Of a stretch of DNA of 64,000 nucleotides, positions 53,108 through 62,340 are shown in pieces. The position numbers were made by a program, and so were the translations under genes. The notes beneath the pieces were generated by a model. That model was not told the DNA's origin and did not search any database. It was given only the letters and a program-made list of their open reading frames with translations. Numbering within the stretch: the first letter of the stretch is position 1; each line of letters starts with the position of its first letter. The DNA is taken from NCBI RefSeq assembly GCF_031157255.1, contig NZ_JAVIFX010000011.1, forward strand, positions 152,008-216,007, in the 5' to 3' direction. Source of the stretch: Bradyrhizobium sp. LHD-71 (lineage in GTDB: Bacteria; Pseudomonadota; Alphaproteobacteria; Rhizobiales; Xanthobacteraceae).

Positions 53108-54859
53108 ATGGCCGGTGACTTCACACCAGACCAGAAACGCTATCTGGAAGGGTTCGTCACCGGCCTTGGTGCCTCGCGTCTGACGAGAGGCGGAGGGAAG
53201 ACCGAACCGGTCGGGCCTGACGCGATCCACCTGAAGGCGCAGGATAGAGCCGTCGCTGCCGGCGGCAAGCTCGCCGAGCAGGAGAGACTCAAGCGCGAGG
53301 AGCATCCGTTCGACGCCTATGCGCGACTGGTCCAGCAGGCGCGCAGCAACGAGCCACCAAAGCCCGCGGACAACTTTCGCTGGCGCTATCACGGTCTGTT
53401 CTACGTGGCGCCGGCGCAGAGTTCTTACATGTGCCGCCTGCGCATTCCGAACGGAATACTCAAGCACTGGCAGTTTGCTGGCATCGCCGATATTGCCGAG
53501 AAATTCTGCGGTCCGTACGCGCATGTGACGACCCGCGCCAACCTTCAGCTTCGCGAGATCGAACCGAAGAACGCCACTGAGGTGATCGAGGCCATACAGG
53601 ATCTCGGCCTCTGGTCACGCGGTTCTGGTGCCGACAACATCCGCAACGTCACCGGCACGCCGACGGCCGGCATCGATCCGCAGGAATTGCTGGACACGCG
53701 GCCGCACGCGCGCGAGTGGCACTTTCATATTTTGAACGATCGCTCGCTGTACGGCCTGCCGCGAAAGTTCAACGTCGCCTTCGACGGCGCGGGCGCGATC
53801 GCGGTGCTGGAAGACACCAACGACATCGCCTTTCAGGCTGTGCGGGTTTCGGAAGGACACGGCGTCGATGGAGGCATCTACTATCGACTGGTGCTCGGCG
53901 GCATCACGGGCCACCGCGATTTCGCCCGCGATACCGGCGTCGTTCTGAAGCCCGAGGAGGCGACACGCGTCGCCGATGCCATCGTTCGGGTGTTCATCGA
54001 GCACGGCGATCGCACCAACCGCAACCGCGCCCGGCTGAAATACGTACTGGACAGCTGGGGTTTCGAGAAATTCCTCAAAGCTGTCGAAGAGAAGCTGGGC
54101 GAGCCGCTGCGGCGCGTTCCGGCCGAGGCGATCGCACCCCGGCCAGCTTTTGACAAGCTCGCGCATATCGGCGTGCACGCGCAGAGGCAGAAGGGGCTGA
54201 ACTGGGTCGGCGTCGCGCTGAAGCTCGGCCGGCTATCGGTCGAGCAAATTCGCGCCATCGCCGGCCTCGCGCAACGCTTCGGAGACGGCGACATCCGTCT
54301 GACCGTCTGGCAAAATCTGTTGATCTCCGGTGTTGCCGATAAACACGTCGAAGCCGTCACGGCAGCGATCGATGCGCTGGAACTTGCCACGTCGGTGTCG
54401 CCGCTGCGGGCCGGGCTCGTCGCTTGCACAGGCGCCACCGGCTGCCGCTTCGCCGGCGCACACACGAAGGAGGATGCCGAGAAAATCGCCATTCGGTGTG
54501 ATGCCCATGTGGCGATGGATACGCCGGTCAATATCCACCTGACGGGCTGCCATCACTCCTGCGCGCAACATTACATCGGCGACATCGGGCTGATCGGCGC
54601 CCGCGTGCCGGTCAGCGACGATGGCGACACCGTCGATGGCTATCACGTCCTTGTCGGCGGCGGTTACGGGCCGGATGCGGCGATTGCACGGGAACTGTTT
54701 TCGAATGTGAAGGCCGAGGACGCGCCACGCACGGTCGCGCACATTCTGAACGTCTATCTGCAGCAGCGCGCGTCGAAAGACGAGTCGTTCCTCGCATTCG
54801 CGCAACGTACCGATATCGAAATCTTCAGGGCGGTGGCAACGCTCGAGGCCGCGGAATGA
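53108..54859 (+). CDS. nirA: Assimilatory nitrite reductase (ferredoxin-type, siroheme)
   Basis: A 583-residue siroheme/[4Fe-4S] enzyme reducing nitrite to ammonium with six electrons. The two NIR/SIR half-domains repeat. The cluster ligands are CTGATGC (C-x5-C) and CHHSC (C-x3-C) within TGCHHSCAQHYIGDIGLIG. GTPTAGIDPQELLDTRPHAR is typical of bacterial NirA. ATG 53108 follows the FAD-reductase stop by 2 nt. It overlaps the next gene by ATGA, implying tight coupling with its likely electron donor. Sulfite reductase activity cannot be fully excluded, but the operon argues for nitrite. Confidence 0.93.
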   Translation: MAGDFTPDQKRYLEGFVTGLGASRLTRGGGKTEPVGPDAIHLKAQDRAVAAGGKLAEQERLKREEHPFDAYARLVQQARSNEPPKPADNFRWRYHGLFYVAPAQSSYMCRLRIPNGILKHWQFAGIADIAEKFCGPYAHVTTRANLQLREIEPKNATEVIEAIQDLGLWSRGSGADNIRNVTGTPTAGIDPQELLDTRPHAREWHFHILNDRSLYGLPRKFNVAFDGAGAIAVLEDTNDIAFQAVRVSEGHGVDGGIYYRLVLGGITGHRDFARDTGVVLKPEEATRVADAIVRVFIEHGDRTNRNRARLKYVLDSWGFEKFLKAVEEKLGEPLRRVPAEAIAPRPAFDKLAHIGVHAQRQKGLNWVGVALKLGRLSVEQIRAIAGLAQRFGDGDIRLTVWQNLLISGVADKHVEAVTAAIDALELATSVSPLRAGLVACTGATGCRFAGAHTKEDAEKIAIRCDAHVAMDTPVNIHLTGCHHSCAQHYIGDIGLIGARVPVSDDGDTVDGYHVLVGGGYGPDAAIARELFSNVKAEDAPRTVAHILNVYLQQRASKDESFLAFAQRTDIEIFRAVATLEAAE

Positions 54860-56451
54860 ACCAGATGTCTCCGCCGCCCAAGCTCGACATCATTCCGGAG
54901 ACCGCGCCGTTCTCCGAGGAGCAACGCGCGTGGCTGAACGGGTTCTTCGCCGGTTTGTTGTCGTCGGACAATGCGGGTGTGACGCCGCTGTCGGCCGAAC
55001 AGGGGACGGCCGTCATGCACGGCGCAGCCGGCGACGATGACGACGCGCCCTGGCACGACCAGACAATGCCGATGGCCGAGCGCATGAAGCTCGCCGAGGG
55101 CCGTCCGCTTCGCCGCCGGATGATGGCGGCGATGGCGCAGCAGGATTGCGGCCAGTGCGGCTACAACTGCCACGACTATTCGGAGGCGCTCGCCAACAAG
55201 TCGGAAGCGCGCCTCAATCTTTGCGTGCCCGGCGGCAAGGAAACCGCGCGGATGCTCAAGGCCTTGCACGAGGAGCTCGAGCGGGCGCCAGCAGCGAAGG
55301 CTGCGGCGCCCGCGATTCAGCTCACCGCGCCCGCATCTATTCCGGGGCGGTCGCGCGACAATCCGGCCGAGGCGATATTCCTGTCGCGAAGGCGGCTCAA
55401 CAAGGAGGGCTCGGAGAGGGACACCTGGCACCTCGAATTCGATCTGACCGGCTCGCAGCTCGACTATGTCGTAGGGGATTCGTTCGGCGTGTTTGCGCTG
55501 AACGAACCGGCGCTCGTGGAGAGCGTTGTGGCAGCGCTCCGTGCGCCGCCGGATTTTCCGATCGGCGCGCGGACGCTGCGCGAGGTGCTCACTGATCAGG
55601 TCTCGCTGTCGCCTGCGCCGGATTCGCTGTTTCAGCTTCTCTCCTACATCACCGGCGGCGATCGACGGCGAAAGGCCCAGGCGCTGGCATCGGGCGAGGA
55701 CCCGGATGGCGATGCGGCAACGCTCGACGTGCTCGCCGCGCTCGAGAAGTTCGGCATCAGTCCCGATCCGGAGGCCTTCGTCGAAGCGTTGGAGCCGCTG
55801 CAGCCGCGCCTCTATTCGATCTCATCGTCATATAACGCGACGCCCGGACGGGTCTCGCTGTCGGTCGATGCGGTCCGTTATGTGGTCGACGGCCGCAAGC
55901 GTCTCGGCGTCGCCTCGACCTTCTTTGCTGATCGGATCAAGCCGGGCGACAAGCTCAAGGTCTACGTGCAGAAGGCGCATGGGTTCGGCCTGCCGCAGGA
56001 TCCCACTACACCGATCATCATGGTCGGTCCGGGCACCGGCGTCGCTCCCTTCCGGGCATTCCTGCATGACCGGCAGGCGTCCCGCGCGCCGGGCCGCAAC
56101 TGGCTGTTCTTCGGCCATCAGCGTAGCGACTTCGACTTCTTCTACGCCGACGAACTGAATGCGATGAAATCGTCCGGTCTGCTGACGCGCCTGTCGCTCG
56201 CGTGGTCGCGCGACGGTGACCAGAAATTCTACGTTCAGGACCGCATGCGCGAAGTCGGCCGCGATCTATGGTCGTGGCTCGCCGAGGGCGCGCACGTTTA
56301 TGTCTGCGGTGACGCCAAGCGCATGGCGAAGGATGTCGAACGGACGCTGGTGGAGATCGTCGCGCAATACGGCGCGAGATCGATCGACGAGGCGATCGGT
56401 TTTGTCGCGGAGCTGAAGAAGAAGGGGCGCTACCAGCAGGATGTGTACTGA
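54856..56451 (+). CDS. CysJ-like NADPH flavoprotein reductase with Fe-S domain
   Basis: A 531-residue protein annotated in relatives as sulfite reductase alpha subunit. The usual flavodoxin (FMN) domain is absent. Instead, residues of about 90-135 contain DCGQCGYNCHDYSEAL followed by LCVPGG, a four-Cys putative [4Fe-4S] module. The ferredoxin-reductase part follows: RLYSISSSYNATPGRVSLSV (FAD), GPGTGVAPFRAFLHDR and VYVCGDAKRMAKDVE (NADPH). Its coupling to nirA suggests that it feeds electrons from NADPH through FAD and Fe-S to the siroheme enzyme in place of ferredoxin. Confidence 0.87.
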   Translation: MNQMSPPPKLDIIPETAPFSEEQRAWLNGFFAGLLSSDNAGVTPLSAEQGTAVMHGAAGDDDDAPWHDQTMPMAERMKLAEGRPLRRRMMAAMAQQDCGQCGYNCHDYSEALANKSEARLNLCVPGGKETARMLKALHEELERAPAAKAAAPAIQLTAPASIPGRSRDNPAEAIFLSRRRLNKEGSERDTWHLEFDLTGSQLDYVVGDSFGVFALNEPALVESVVAALRAPPDFPIGARTLREVLTDQVSLSPAPDSLFQLLSYITGGDRRRKAQALASGEDPDGDAATLDVLAALEKFGISPDPEAFVEALEPLQPRLYSISSSYNATPGRVSLSVDAVRYVVDGRKRLGVASTFFADRIKPGDKLKVYVQKAHGFGLPQDPTTPIIMVGPGTGVAPFRAFLHDRQASRAPGRNWLFFGHQRSDFDFFYADELNAMKSSGLLTRLSLAWSRDGDQKFYVQDRMREVGRDLWSWLAEGAHVYVCGDAKRMAKDVERTLVEIVAQYGARSIDEAIGFVAELKKKGRYQQDVY

Positions 56452-56636
56452 GGTCTCGATGATGGCGGCGGCAGCCCGTTCGCGAAGGAAATGCACGTCC
56501 GGAGCCTGGGGTGGGGTATTTTTCTCCACCGTTGCAGGCTGGGTGGAAAAAATTTCGTCTTTCTTGGCCGGATATTGCCTTTTGGCAGACGAAATCTTCT
56601 ATTTCCGGGATGTTTGTCGGTCTGGAAGATCAGCCC

Positions 56637-56777
56637 ATGCGCGCCTTGTCACTCTGCCGCTCCCGCCTGCAGACGCTGCAGCGGCGCGTCGATCGCTGGC
56701 ACACCATGACATTCTACGGCGCGATCTCGTTCATGACGTTGATCGTTCTTCTGACGCTGCCTTATCGCCCGTTCTAG
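56637..56777 (+). CDS. 46-residue single-pass membrane protein of the nas operon
   Basis: ATG 56637 has GGAAG at about 9 nt. The product starts MRALSLCRSRLQTLQRR, a basic amphipathic segment, and ends in one membrane helix, ISFMTLIVLLTLPYRPF. It is located between the CysJ-like gene and nasA, reading in the same direction, 28 nt before the nasA start. Its function is unknown; it may anchor an enzyme at the membrane. A longer form from ATG 56610 is possible. Confidence 0.6.
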   Translation: MRALSLCRSRLQTLQRRVDRWHTMTFYGAISFMTLIVLLTLPYRPF

Positions 56778-56805
56778 CAGCGGGCTTCATGCGGAGCCGA
56801 TCCGC

Positions 56806-59502
56806 ATGAAGCCGGTCAGGACCACATGCGCTTATTGCGGCGTCGGATGCGGCGTGATCGCAACGCCCGACGGCAACGGGGGTGCGGCGATCGAAGGTGA
56901 TCCGGATCATCCCGCAAATTTCGGCCGGCTGTGCTCGAAGGGTTCGGCGCTCGGCGAGACGCTCGGCCTCGAAGGCCGGCTCACGCACCCGATGATCCGG
57001 TGCAGCAAAGGCAAGCTGGAGCGGGTGGCGTGGCCCGACGCGCTTGATCATGTCGCCAGCCGCCTGCAGCACATCATCGGCAAGCACGGCCGTGACGCGG
57101 TGGCCTTCTATCTGTCCGGCCAGCTTCTGACCGAGGATTACTACGTCGCCAACAAGCTGATGAAGGGTTTCATCGGCACCGCCAATGTCGACACCAATTC
57201 TCGTCTGTGCATGGCGTCGTCGGTTGCCGGTCACCGCCGGGCGTTCGGTACGGATACGGTGCCTGGCTGTTATGAGGATCTCGACCGGGCCGACCTGATC
57301 GTGCTGGTCGGCTCGAATGCGGCCTGGTGCCATCCCGTGCTGTTCCAGCGGATGCTCAGGAACAGGCAGGAGCGCGGCGCGCGCATCGTCGTGATCGATC
57401 CGCGCCGGACGGCGACGAGCGAGGATGCCGATCTCTTCCTCGGCCTGAAGCCCGGCAGCGATACGGCGCTGTTCTGCGGATTGCTGGTTCATCTCGCCGA
57501 TCACGGGGCGCTTGATCATGACTATATCAGCCGTCACACATCGGGCTTCGACGCGGCGCTCGCCCGCGCGCGCAGCATTGCCGGCAGCGTTGCAGCGACG
57601 GCGTTTGCGACCGGGCTCGCCGAGCAGGACGTCGCCGCATTCTTCAACCTGTTCCGCACGACGCCGCGGGCGGTGACCGCTTTCTCGCAAGGCGTCAATC
57701 AATCCGCGCAAGGCACCGACAAGGTCAACGCGATCATCAACTGTCACCTGGCCACGGGCAGGATCGGCCGGGAGGGCGCAGGCCCGCTGTCGCTGACGGG
57801 GCAGCCCAACGCCATGGGCGGCCGCGAAGTGGGCGGGCTCGCCAACCAGCTCGCCGCGCACATGGGATTCACGCCGCAGGACATCGACCGCGTCCGCCGG
57901 TTCTGGAAGGCGCGGCACATGGCGCCGCGTGAGGGCCTAAAAGCCGTGCAGATGTTCGAGGCGGTCGGCCGCGGCGAGATCAAGGCGCTGTGGGTCATGG
58001 GGACCAACCCCGCCGTGTCGTTGCCGGACGCTGACGCCGTCCGCAAGGCGCTCGGCAAGTTGGACCTGTTCGTCGTCTCCGAGAACGTCCTGTCGAACGA
58101 TACGGTCAATTCCGGCGCGCATGTGGTTTTGCCCGCGCATGCGTGGGGCGAAAAATCCGGCACGGTCACGAACTCCGAGCGGCGCATCTCGCGCCAGCGC
58201 GCGTTCCTGCAGGCGCCAGGCGAGAGCAAGCCCGACTGGTGGATCGTCAGCGAGGTCGCCAGCCGCCTCGGCTTTGGCGATGCCTTCGCGTTCAACTCGG
58301 TGGCAGACATCTTTCGCGAACATGCCGCGCTTTCGACCTTCGAGAACGCCGGCTCGCGTGACTTCGACATCGGCGGCCTTGCGACCATCTCGGACAATGA
58401 CTTCGACGCTCTCGCTCCGGCGTTGTGGCCGGTCCGCCAGGCCGGCGACGTGCGGCAGCAACGCTTCTTCTCGGATGGCGGTTTCTACACCGAGGACCGC
58501 AAGGCGCGGTTCGTCGCGCCGGAGGTGCCGCAGCTCAAGACCACGCCATCGATGGGTCGTCCGCTGCGGCTGAACACCGGTCGCATCCGCGACCAGTGGC
58601 ACACGATGACGCGGACCGGCGTAAGCCCGCGGCTCGGCCAGCACCTTCCGGAGCCATTCGTGGAGGTGCACCCCGACGATGCCGCTGAAGCTGGCCTCGA
58701 GAGCGGCGGTTTCGCCGACGTGACGACCGAATTCGGCCGCTGCATCCTGAAAGTGGAAATCTCCGATCGTCAGCAGCGCGGCATGCTGTTCGCGCCGATC
58801 CACTGGAACGAGACCAATGCTTCGTCGGCGCGCGTCGGTGCGCTGGTCTCGCCCTTCACCGATCCGTTCTCGGGCCAGCCCGAGGCGAAGGCGACGCCGG
58901 TGGCGATCGCACCTCACGCCTACGCCTGGCGCGGTTTCGTGCTCTCGCGCAAGCAGGTGACGACGATGCCGGACGGCGTCTGGTGGAGCCGCGTCGCGGT
59001 TACCGGAGGCTATGGCTACCTGCTGGCGCACAATCTTGCTCAGAGCGTCTGGCAGGCCTGGTTCGCTACCCACGCTCGATGCGATGACATCGCCGCCTAT
59101 GACGACCAGGCAGCGGCGGTCTATCGCGCAGCCGCATTTGCCAATGAGCGGATTGAGCTCTGCCTGTTCAGCGGTGCATTCGAGGAACAGGTGGCTTGGG
59201 ATGCGATCAAGGATCTGTTCGCCAAATGCGTCGTCTCGCCCGATGAGCGCCGCCTGCTGCTGTCGGGTCGCAGCGGCGATGGCCTCGCCGCAACAGGACC
59301 GATCGTCTGCGCGTGCTTCGGCGTCGGACGCAATGCGATCGACGAAGCGATCGGGCAGGGCGCGTGCTCGGTCACGGCGATCGGCGCCTCGCTGAAAGCA
59401 GGAACGAACTGCGGTTCCTGCATCCCCGAACTGAAGCGCATGCTTGCGCAAGCGTCGCCCGTGTCGCGCGATCAAGCTGTGCCGGAGCCGCTGACCGCCT
59501 GA
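56806..59502 (+). CDS. nasA: Assimilatory nitrate reductase, catalytic subunit
   Basis: An 898-residue molybdenum enzyme reducing nitrate to nitrite in the cytoplasm. The N-terminal [4Fe-4S] motif is CAYCGVGC followed by LCSKG. The Mo-bis-MGD domains have NVDTNSRLCMASSVAGHRRA (Cys being the probable Mo ligand), GSNAAWCHPV and GTNPAVSLPDAD. A molydopterin-binding beta-barrel with RIRDQWHTMTRTG follows. A C-terminal BFD-type [2Fe-2S] domain (CACFGVGRNAI and CGSCIPELKR) receives electrons. It has no signal peptide. It is the last gene of the operon and converges on pxpA, with 7 nt between stops. Confidence 0.96.
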   Translation: MKPVRTTCAYCGVGCGVIATPDGNGGAAIEGDPDHPANFGRLCSKGSALGETLGLEGRLTHPMIRCSKGKLERVAWPDALDHVASRLQHIIGKHGRDAVAFYLSGQLLTEDYYVANKLMKGFIGTANVDTNSRLCMASSVAGHRRAFGTDTVPGCYEDLDRADLIVLVGSNAAWCHPVLFQRMLRNRQERGARIVVIDPRRTATSEDADLFLGLKPGSDTALFCGLLVHLADHGALDHDYISRHTSGFDAALARARSIAGSVAATAFATGLAEQDVAAFFNLFRTTPRAVTAFSQGVNQSAQGTDKVNAIINCHLATGRIGREGAGPLSLTGQPNAMGGREVGGLANQLAAHMGFTPQDIDRVRRFWKARHMAPREGLKAVQMFEAVGRGEIKALWVMGTNPAVSLPDADAVRKALGKLDLFVVSENVLSNDTVNSGAHVVLPAHAWGEKSGTVTNSERRISRQRAFLQAPGESKPDWWIVSEVASRLGFGDAFAFNSVADIFREHAALSTFENAGSRDFDIGGLATISDNDFDALAPALWPVRQAGDVRQQRFFSDGGFYTEDRKARFVAPEVPQLKTTPSMGRPLRLNTGRIRDQWHTMTRTGVSPRLGQHLPEPFVEVHPDDAAEAGLESGGFADVTTEFGRCILKVEISDRQQRGMLFAPIHWNETNASSARVGALVSPFTDPFSGQPEAKATPVAIAPHAYAWRGFVLSRKQVTTMPDGVWWSRVAVTGGYGYLLAHNLAQSVWQAWFATHARCDDIAAYDDQAAAVYRAAAFANERIELCLFSGAFEEQVAWDAIKDLFAKCVVSPDERRLLLSGRSGDGLAATGPIVCACFGVGRNAIDEAIGQGACSVTAIGASLKAGTNCGSCIPELKRMLAQASPVSRDQAVPEPLTA

Positions 59503-59509
59503 GCGAGGC

Positions 59510-60286
59510 CTAGCCTTTCATCGTCTTGTCGAAGGGCGCGAGCCGGTGGCCGTTCTGCTCGAGCACGCTGCGCACCTGCCGCGCGATCGAGACCGCGCCC
59601 GGCGTGTCGCCGTGCACGCAGATCGTGTCGATCGGCATCTTGACGGTCTTGCCGGACACGCTGACGACGGCCTGATCGTTCACCATGCGCAGCACGCGTG
59701 CGGCGATGGCATCGGCGTCATGCAGCACGGATCCCTGCTTGCTCCGGCTCATCAGCGAGCCGTCATCCTCGTAGGCGCGATCGGCGAACACTTCGCGCGC
59801 CAGCGGCAGGTTGAGAGCTTCACCGGCGCGTTCGATTTCCGAACGCGGCAGCACCACCCAGATCAGGTCGCGGTCGACCGCCTTGATCGCCATTGCGATC
59901 GCGCGCGCGACCATCGGGTCGGCACAGGCCACGTTGGACAGCGCACCGTGCGCCTTCACATGCGTGACCCGATGGCCGGCCATCACCGCAATCGCCTGCA
60001 TCGCGCCGATCTGGTAGGCGACCATCGTTTCGATCTCGGACGCGGTGAGGCCTGCAACCGGCCGCCGGCCGAAGCCGTGCAGGTCGCGATAGGACGGATG
60101 CGCGCCGATGCTGACGCCTTTTGTTTTGGCGAGCTTGGCCGTCTCGAGCATGATGTCGGAATCGCCCGCATGAAAGCCGCAGGCGACGTTGGCGCTGGTG
60201 ACGATATCCAGCATTGCCGGGTCATCGCCCAGCGACCACATGCCGTAACCTTCACCGAGATCGCTGTTGAGATCGACTGTTGTCAT
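59510..60286 (-). CDS. pxpA: 5-oxoprolinase subunit A (LamB/YcsF family)
   Basis: A 258-residue subunit of the ATP-dependent PxpABC 5-oxoprolinase, which opens pyroglutamate to glutamate. [16 protein letters not shown] and [14 protein letters not shown] are the family hallmarks, with KAHGALSN and [11 protein letters not shown] further on. It is the third gene of a pxpB-pxpC-pxpA run, separated from pxpC by 74 nt occupied mostly by a repeat element. Confidence 0.95.
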   Translation of the reverse strand: MTTVDLNSDLGEGYGMWSLGDDPAMLDIVTSANVACGFHAGDSDIMLETAKLAKTKGVSIGAHPSYRDLHGFGRRPVAGLTASEIETMVAYQIGAMQAIAVMAGHRVTHVKAHGALSNVACADPMVARAIAMAIKAVDRDLIWVVLPRSEIERAGEALNLPLAREVFADRAYEDDGSLMSRSKQGSVLHDADAIAARVLRMVNDQAVVSVSGKTVKMPIDTICVHGDTPGAVSIARQVRSVLEQNGHRLAPFDKTMKG

Positions 60287-60301
60287 CGCTGTCTCACACT
60301 A

Positions 60302-60362
60302 GATTCGTTGTTGGATCGCATTTCTGCGGAGAACCGGTGTCCGCTTTTCCCGAAAATGCTCT
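60302..60362. repeat. Dispersed intergenic repeat, copy 1
   Basis: GATTCGTTGTTGGATCGCAT through GAACCGGTGTCCGCTTTTCC to AAAATGCTCT closely matches 62246-62308. It ends inside the pxpC stop codon, so the element lies at the very end of that gene. Confidence 0.8.
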
Positions 60363-61398
60363 AATGTTCGTCGTCATGGGTACTCTGCCACGTCGCCGCA
60401 TCGAATGCATTGACGGCGTGGCCCGCGAGATTGGCGCCGTGCAGGGCATCGGTATTCGGGCCCGTCCGCACCGCCCGCAGATGGTCCGGCAGTGATCTTA
60501 TCATCTGGGCAAAGCGGCGCGCTTCGTCTTGCGCCTCTTCAATGCCGATTTCGGTGAACGTCACAGTCTGGCCGGCGCGACGCTGGGCGAGAATGCCGAG
60601 ATCGGGACCGATGACCGTTGCGATCTTCGGATAACCGCCAGTGGTGCCGCGATCGCGCATCAGCACGATCGGCTGGCCGTTGCCGGGAACCTGCACGCTG
60701 CCGTTCACCGTGCCGTCGGAGACGATGTCGTGTCCCTTCAAATGCGAAAGCGTCGGCCCGTCCAGCCGATATCCCATCCGGTCCGATGTGGACGAGATGG
60801 TCCACTCCGAAGCGAGGAACAGCGCGAAGGCCTCGCCGAATTCGCCGGCCTGCGGTCCTGGAAGGACGCGCAGGTCGGCCCGCATCGGCTGATCGAACAT
60901 CAGCTGTTGTTCCGGGGCGGTGCTCGCCTCGAGCAGCTCGAGTTCATCGCCGGCCTGAAGCGGGCGCGGGAAGGGGCTGCCGACGCCGGCTCGTGCCGTC
61001 ACGCTCAGGCTGCCGAACAATGGCCGGCCCTGGACCGCGCCTTCGATACCGAGGATGCTGAACACGCCGCTCCGCGCAGCGCCGATGTCGAGCCGGTGGC
61101 CTTCGGCAAGCACGGCGGAGGTGGCAGGTGGCAACATATGCCCATCGATCTTGATCTCGCGCCCGGCGCCCGCGACGGCGATCCGAACGGAGCCGGCACG
61201 CACTTCAAAGCTTGCCGGAAACGGGCCGATCTCGATGCCCGCTGCAGCCGGCGGATTGCCGACGAGTGTGTTGGCCGCGGCGAGAGCCACCAGGTCCATG
61301 GCTCCGCTGCTGGTCAGGCCATAGCGCTGTGCGCCGTAACGACCTCCATCCTGCACGGACGTCAGCGGTCCGACTGTGACGACTGCGAATTTGCTCAC
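60361..61398 (-). CDS. pxpC: 5-oxoprolinase subunit C (biotin-dependent carboxyltransferase family)
   Basis: A 345-residue protein. The start is GTG at 61398, overlapping the pxpB stop (GTGA) and giving VSKFAVVTVGPLTSVQDGGR, the normal family N-terminus. A frame continues open upstream, but it is antisense-like overlap with pxpB and not used. GAMDLVALAAANTLVGNPP and MRDRGTTGGYPKIATV are PxpC/KipA signatures. It acts with PxpB and PxpA in ATP-dependent opening of 5-oxoproline. Confidence 0.94.
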   Translation of the reverse strand: MSKFAVVTVGPLTSVQDGGRYGAQRYGLTSSGAMDLVALAAANTLVGNPPAAAGIEIGPFPASFEVRAGSVRIAVAGAGREIKIDGHMLPPATSAVLAEGHRLDIGAARSGVFSILGIEGAVQGRPLFGSLSVTARAGVGSPFPRPLQAGDELELLEASTAPEQQLMFDQPMRADLRVLPGPQAGEFGEAFALFLASEWTISSTSDRMGYRLDGPTLSHLKGHDIVSDGTVNGSVQVPGNGQPIVLMRDRGTTGGYPKIATVIGPDLGILAQRRAGQTVTFTEIGIEEAQDEARRFAQMIRSLPDHLRAVRTGPNTDALHGANLAGHAVNAFDAATWQSTHDDEH

Positions 61399-62120
61399 GA
61401 TGCGACAAGCTCCGCCACAGGTTCGCCCGCCTCGGCCGCCTGGTCGAGTGCGGCCCACTCGCGCGGATCGATCGCATAAAAGCGAACCGCGTCGCCTGGC
61501 TCGATCAGGAACACCGGCTCGCGCCCTGGATGATAGGTGCGCACCGGCGTGCGCCCGAGCAGATGCCAGCCGCTCGGAGCGGCCAGGCATTGGATGCCCG
61601 CCTGCACGCCGCCGATGGAGATGGTTCCGGCGGGCGTCACGGCACGCGGCTCGCGACGGCGGGGCGACGCGAGCCGCGGATCCAGGCCGGCGAGATAGGC
61701 GAAGCTCGGCAGGAAGCCGAGCATGGCGACGTAATAGTGTCCGCCCGTGTGCAGACGAATGACATCCTCCGGCGACAGGCCGCGCGCCTTGGCGACCTCC
61801 TCGAGGTCGATGCCGTACTCGCCGCCATAGACGACCGGAACACGCCAGCAACGGCGGGAGCCAGGCTCCGTCGTGACGGTGTTCGCGAGCGGCTCGATCT
61901 GCGCGCTCAGCTGCGCGAAACTCAGCGCCAGCGGGTCGTAATGCACAAGCAACGAGCGGTAGGTCGGAACCGTCTCGATTATGCCAGCGATCTTTGCCTG
62001 CGCGATCGCGCGGTCGAGCCCGAGCACTTTGCGGTTGATCGCCTCGTCGATTGTGTCCCCGAACTCGACAACAAGGGCGGCTTCGCTGCAGGGCACGATC
62101 CGAGGGCTAGGCGAGGGCAT
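61395..62120 (-). CDS. pxpB: 5-oxoprolinase subunit B (KipI/allophanate hydrolase subunit 1 family)
   Basis: A 241-residue protein starting MPSPSPRIVPCSEAALVVEF; a start at 62168 would add 16 residues. VPVVYGGEYGIDLEEVAKA, GFLPSFAYLAGLDPRLASPR and GSIGIGG-like GTISIGGVQAGI are the family's conserved blocks. It is the first gene of the pxpB-C-A operon and is coupled to pxpC by a 4-nt overlap. Confidence 0.94.
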   Translation of the reverse strand: MPSPSPRIVPCSEAALVVEFGDTIDEAINRKVLGLDRAIAQAKIAGIIETVPTYRSLLVHYDPLALSFAQLSAQIEPLANTVTTEPGSRRCWRVPVVYGGEYGIDLEEVAKARGLSPEDVIRLHTGGHYYVAMLGFLPSFAYLAGLDPRLASPRRREPRAVTPAGTISIGGVQAGIQCLAAPSGWHLLGRTPVRTYHPGREPVFLIEPGDAVRFYAIDPREWAALDQAAEAGEPVAELVAS

Positions 62121-62212
62121 TGCTGGCGGGCGGCTTTCCGGTTTCAATCGATTGTCCAAGTCTAACATACCATTGACGTTCTGCGCCGGACGCCGCAAGG
62201 GTGTCGGTCTAG

Positions 62213-62243
62213 GAGCGCTTTTCGATCAGGTCGAAAAGCGCTC
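62213..62243. repeat. Perfect 13-bp hairpin in the pxpB-rraA divergent gap
   Basis: GAGCGCTTTTCGA, loop TCAGG, TCGAAAAGCGCTC. It abuts the dispersed repeat that follows at 62246, so hairpin and repeat may form one element. Confidence 0.8.
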
Positions 62244-62245
62244 TG

Positions 62246-62308
62246 GATTCGTTTGTTTGATCGCATTTTCTACGGAAAACCGGTGCCCACTTTTCCGGAA
62301 AAAAATGC
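62246..62308. repeat. Dispersed intergenic repeat, copy 2
   Basis: GATTCGTTTGTTTGATCGCA, AAACCGGTGCCCACTTTTCC and AAAAATGCTC match 60302-60362 with scattered changes. It supplies an ATG at 62305 that would falsely extend the downstream gene. Confidence 0.8.
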
Positions 62309-62340
62309 TCAAGTTCGCATCTTTTGGAGCTTTTGCCGCC

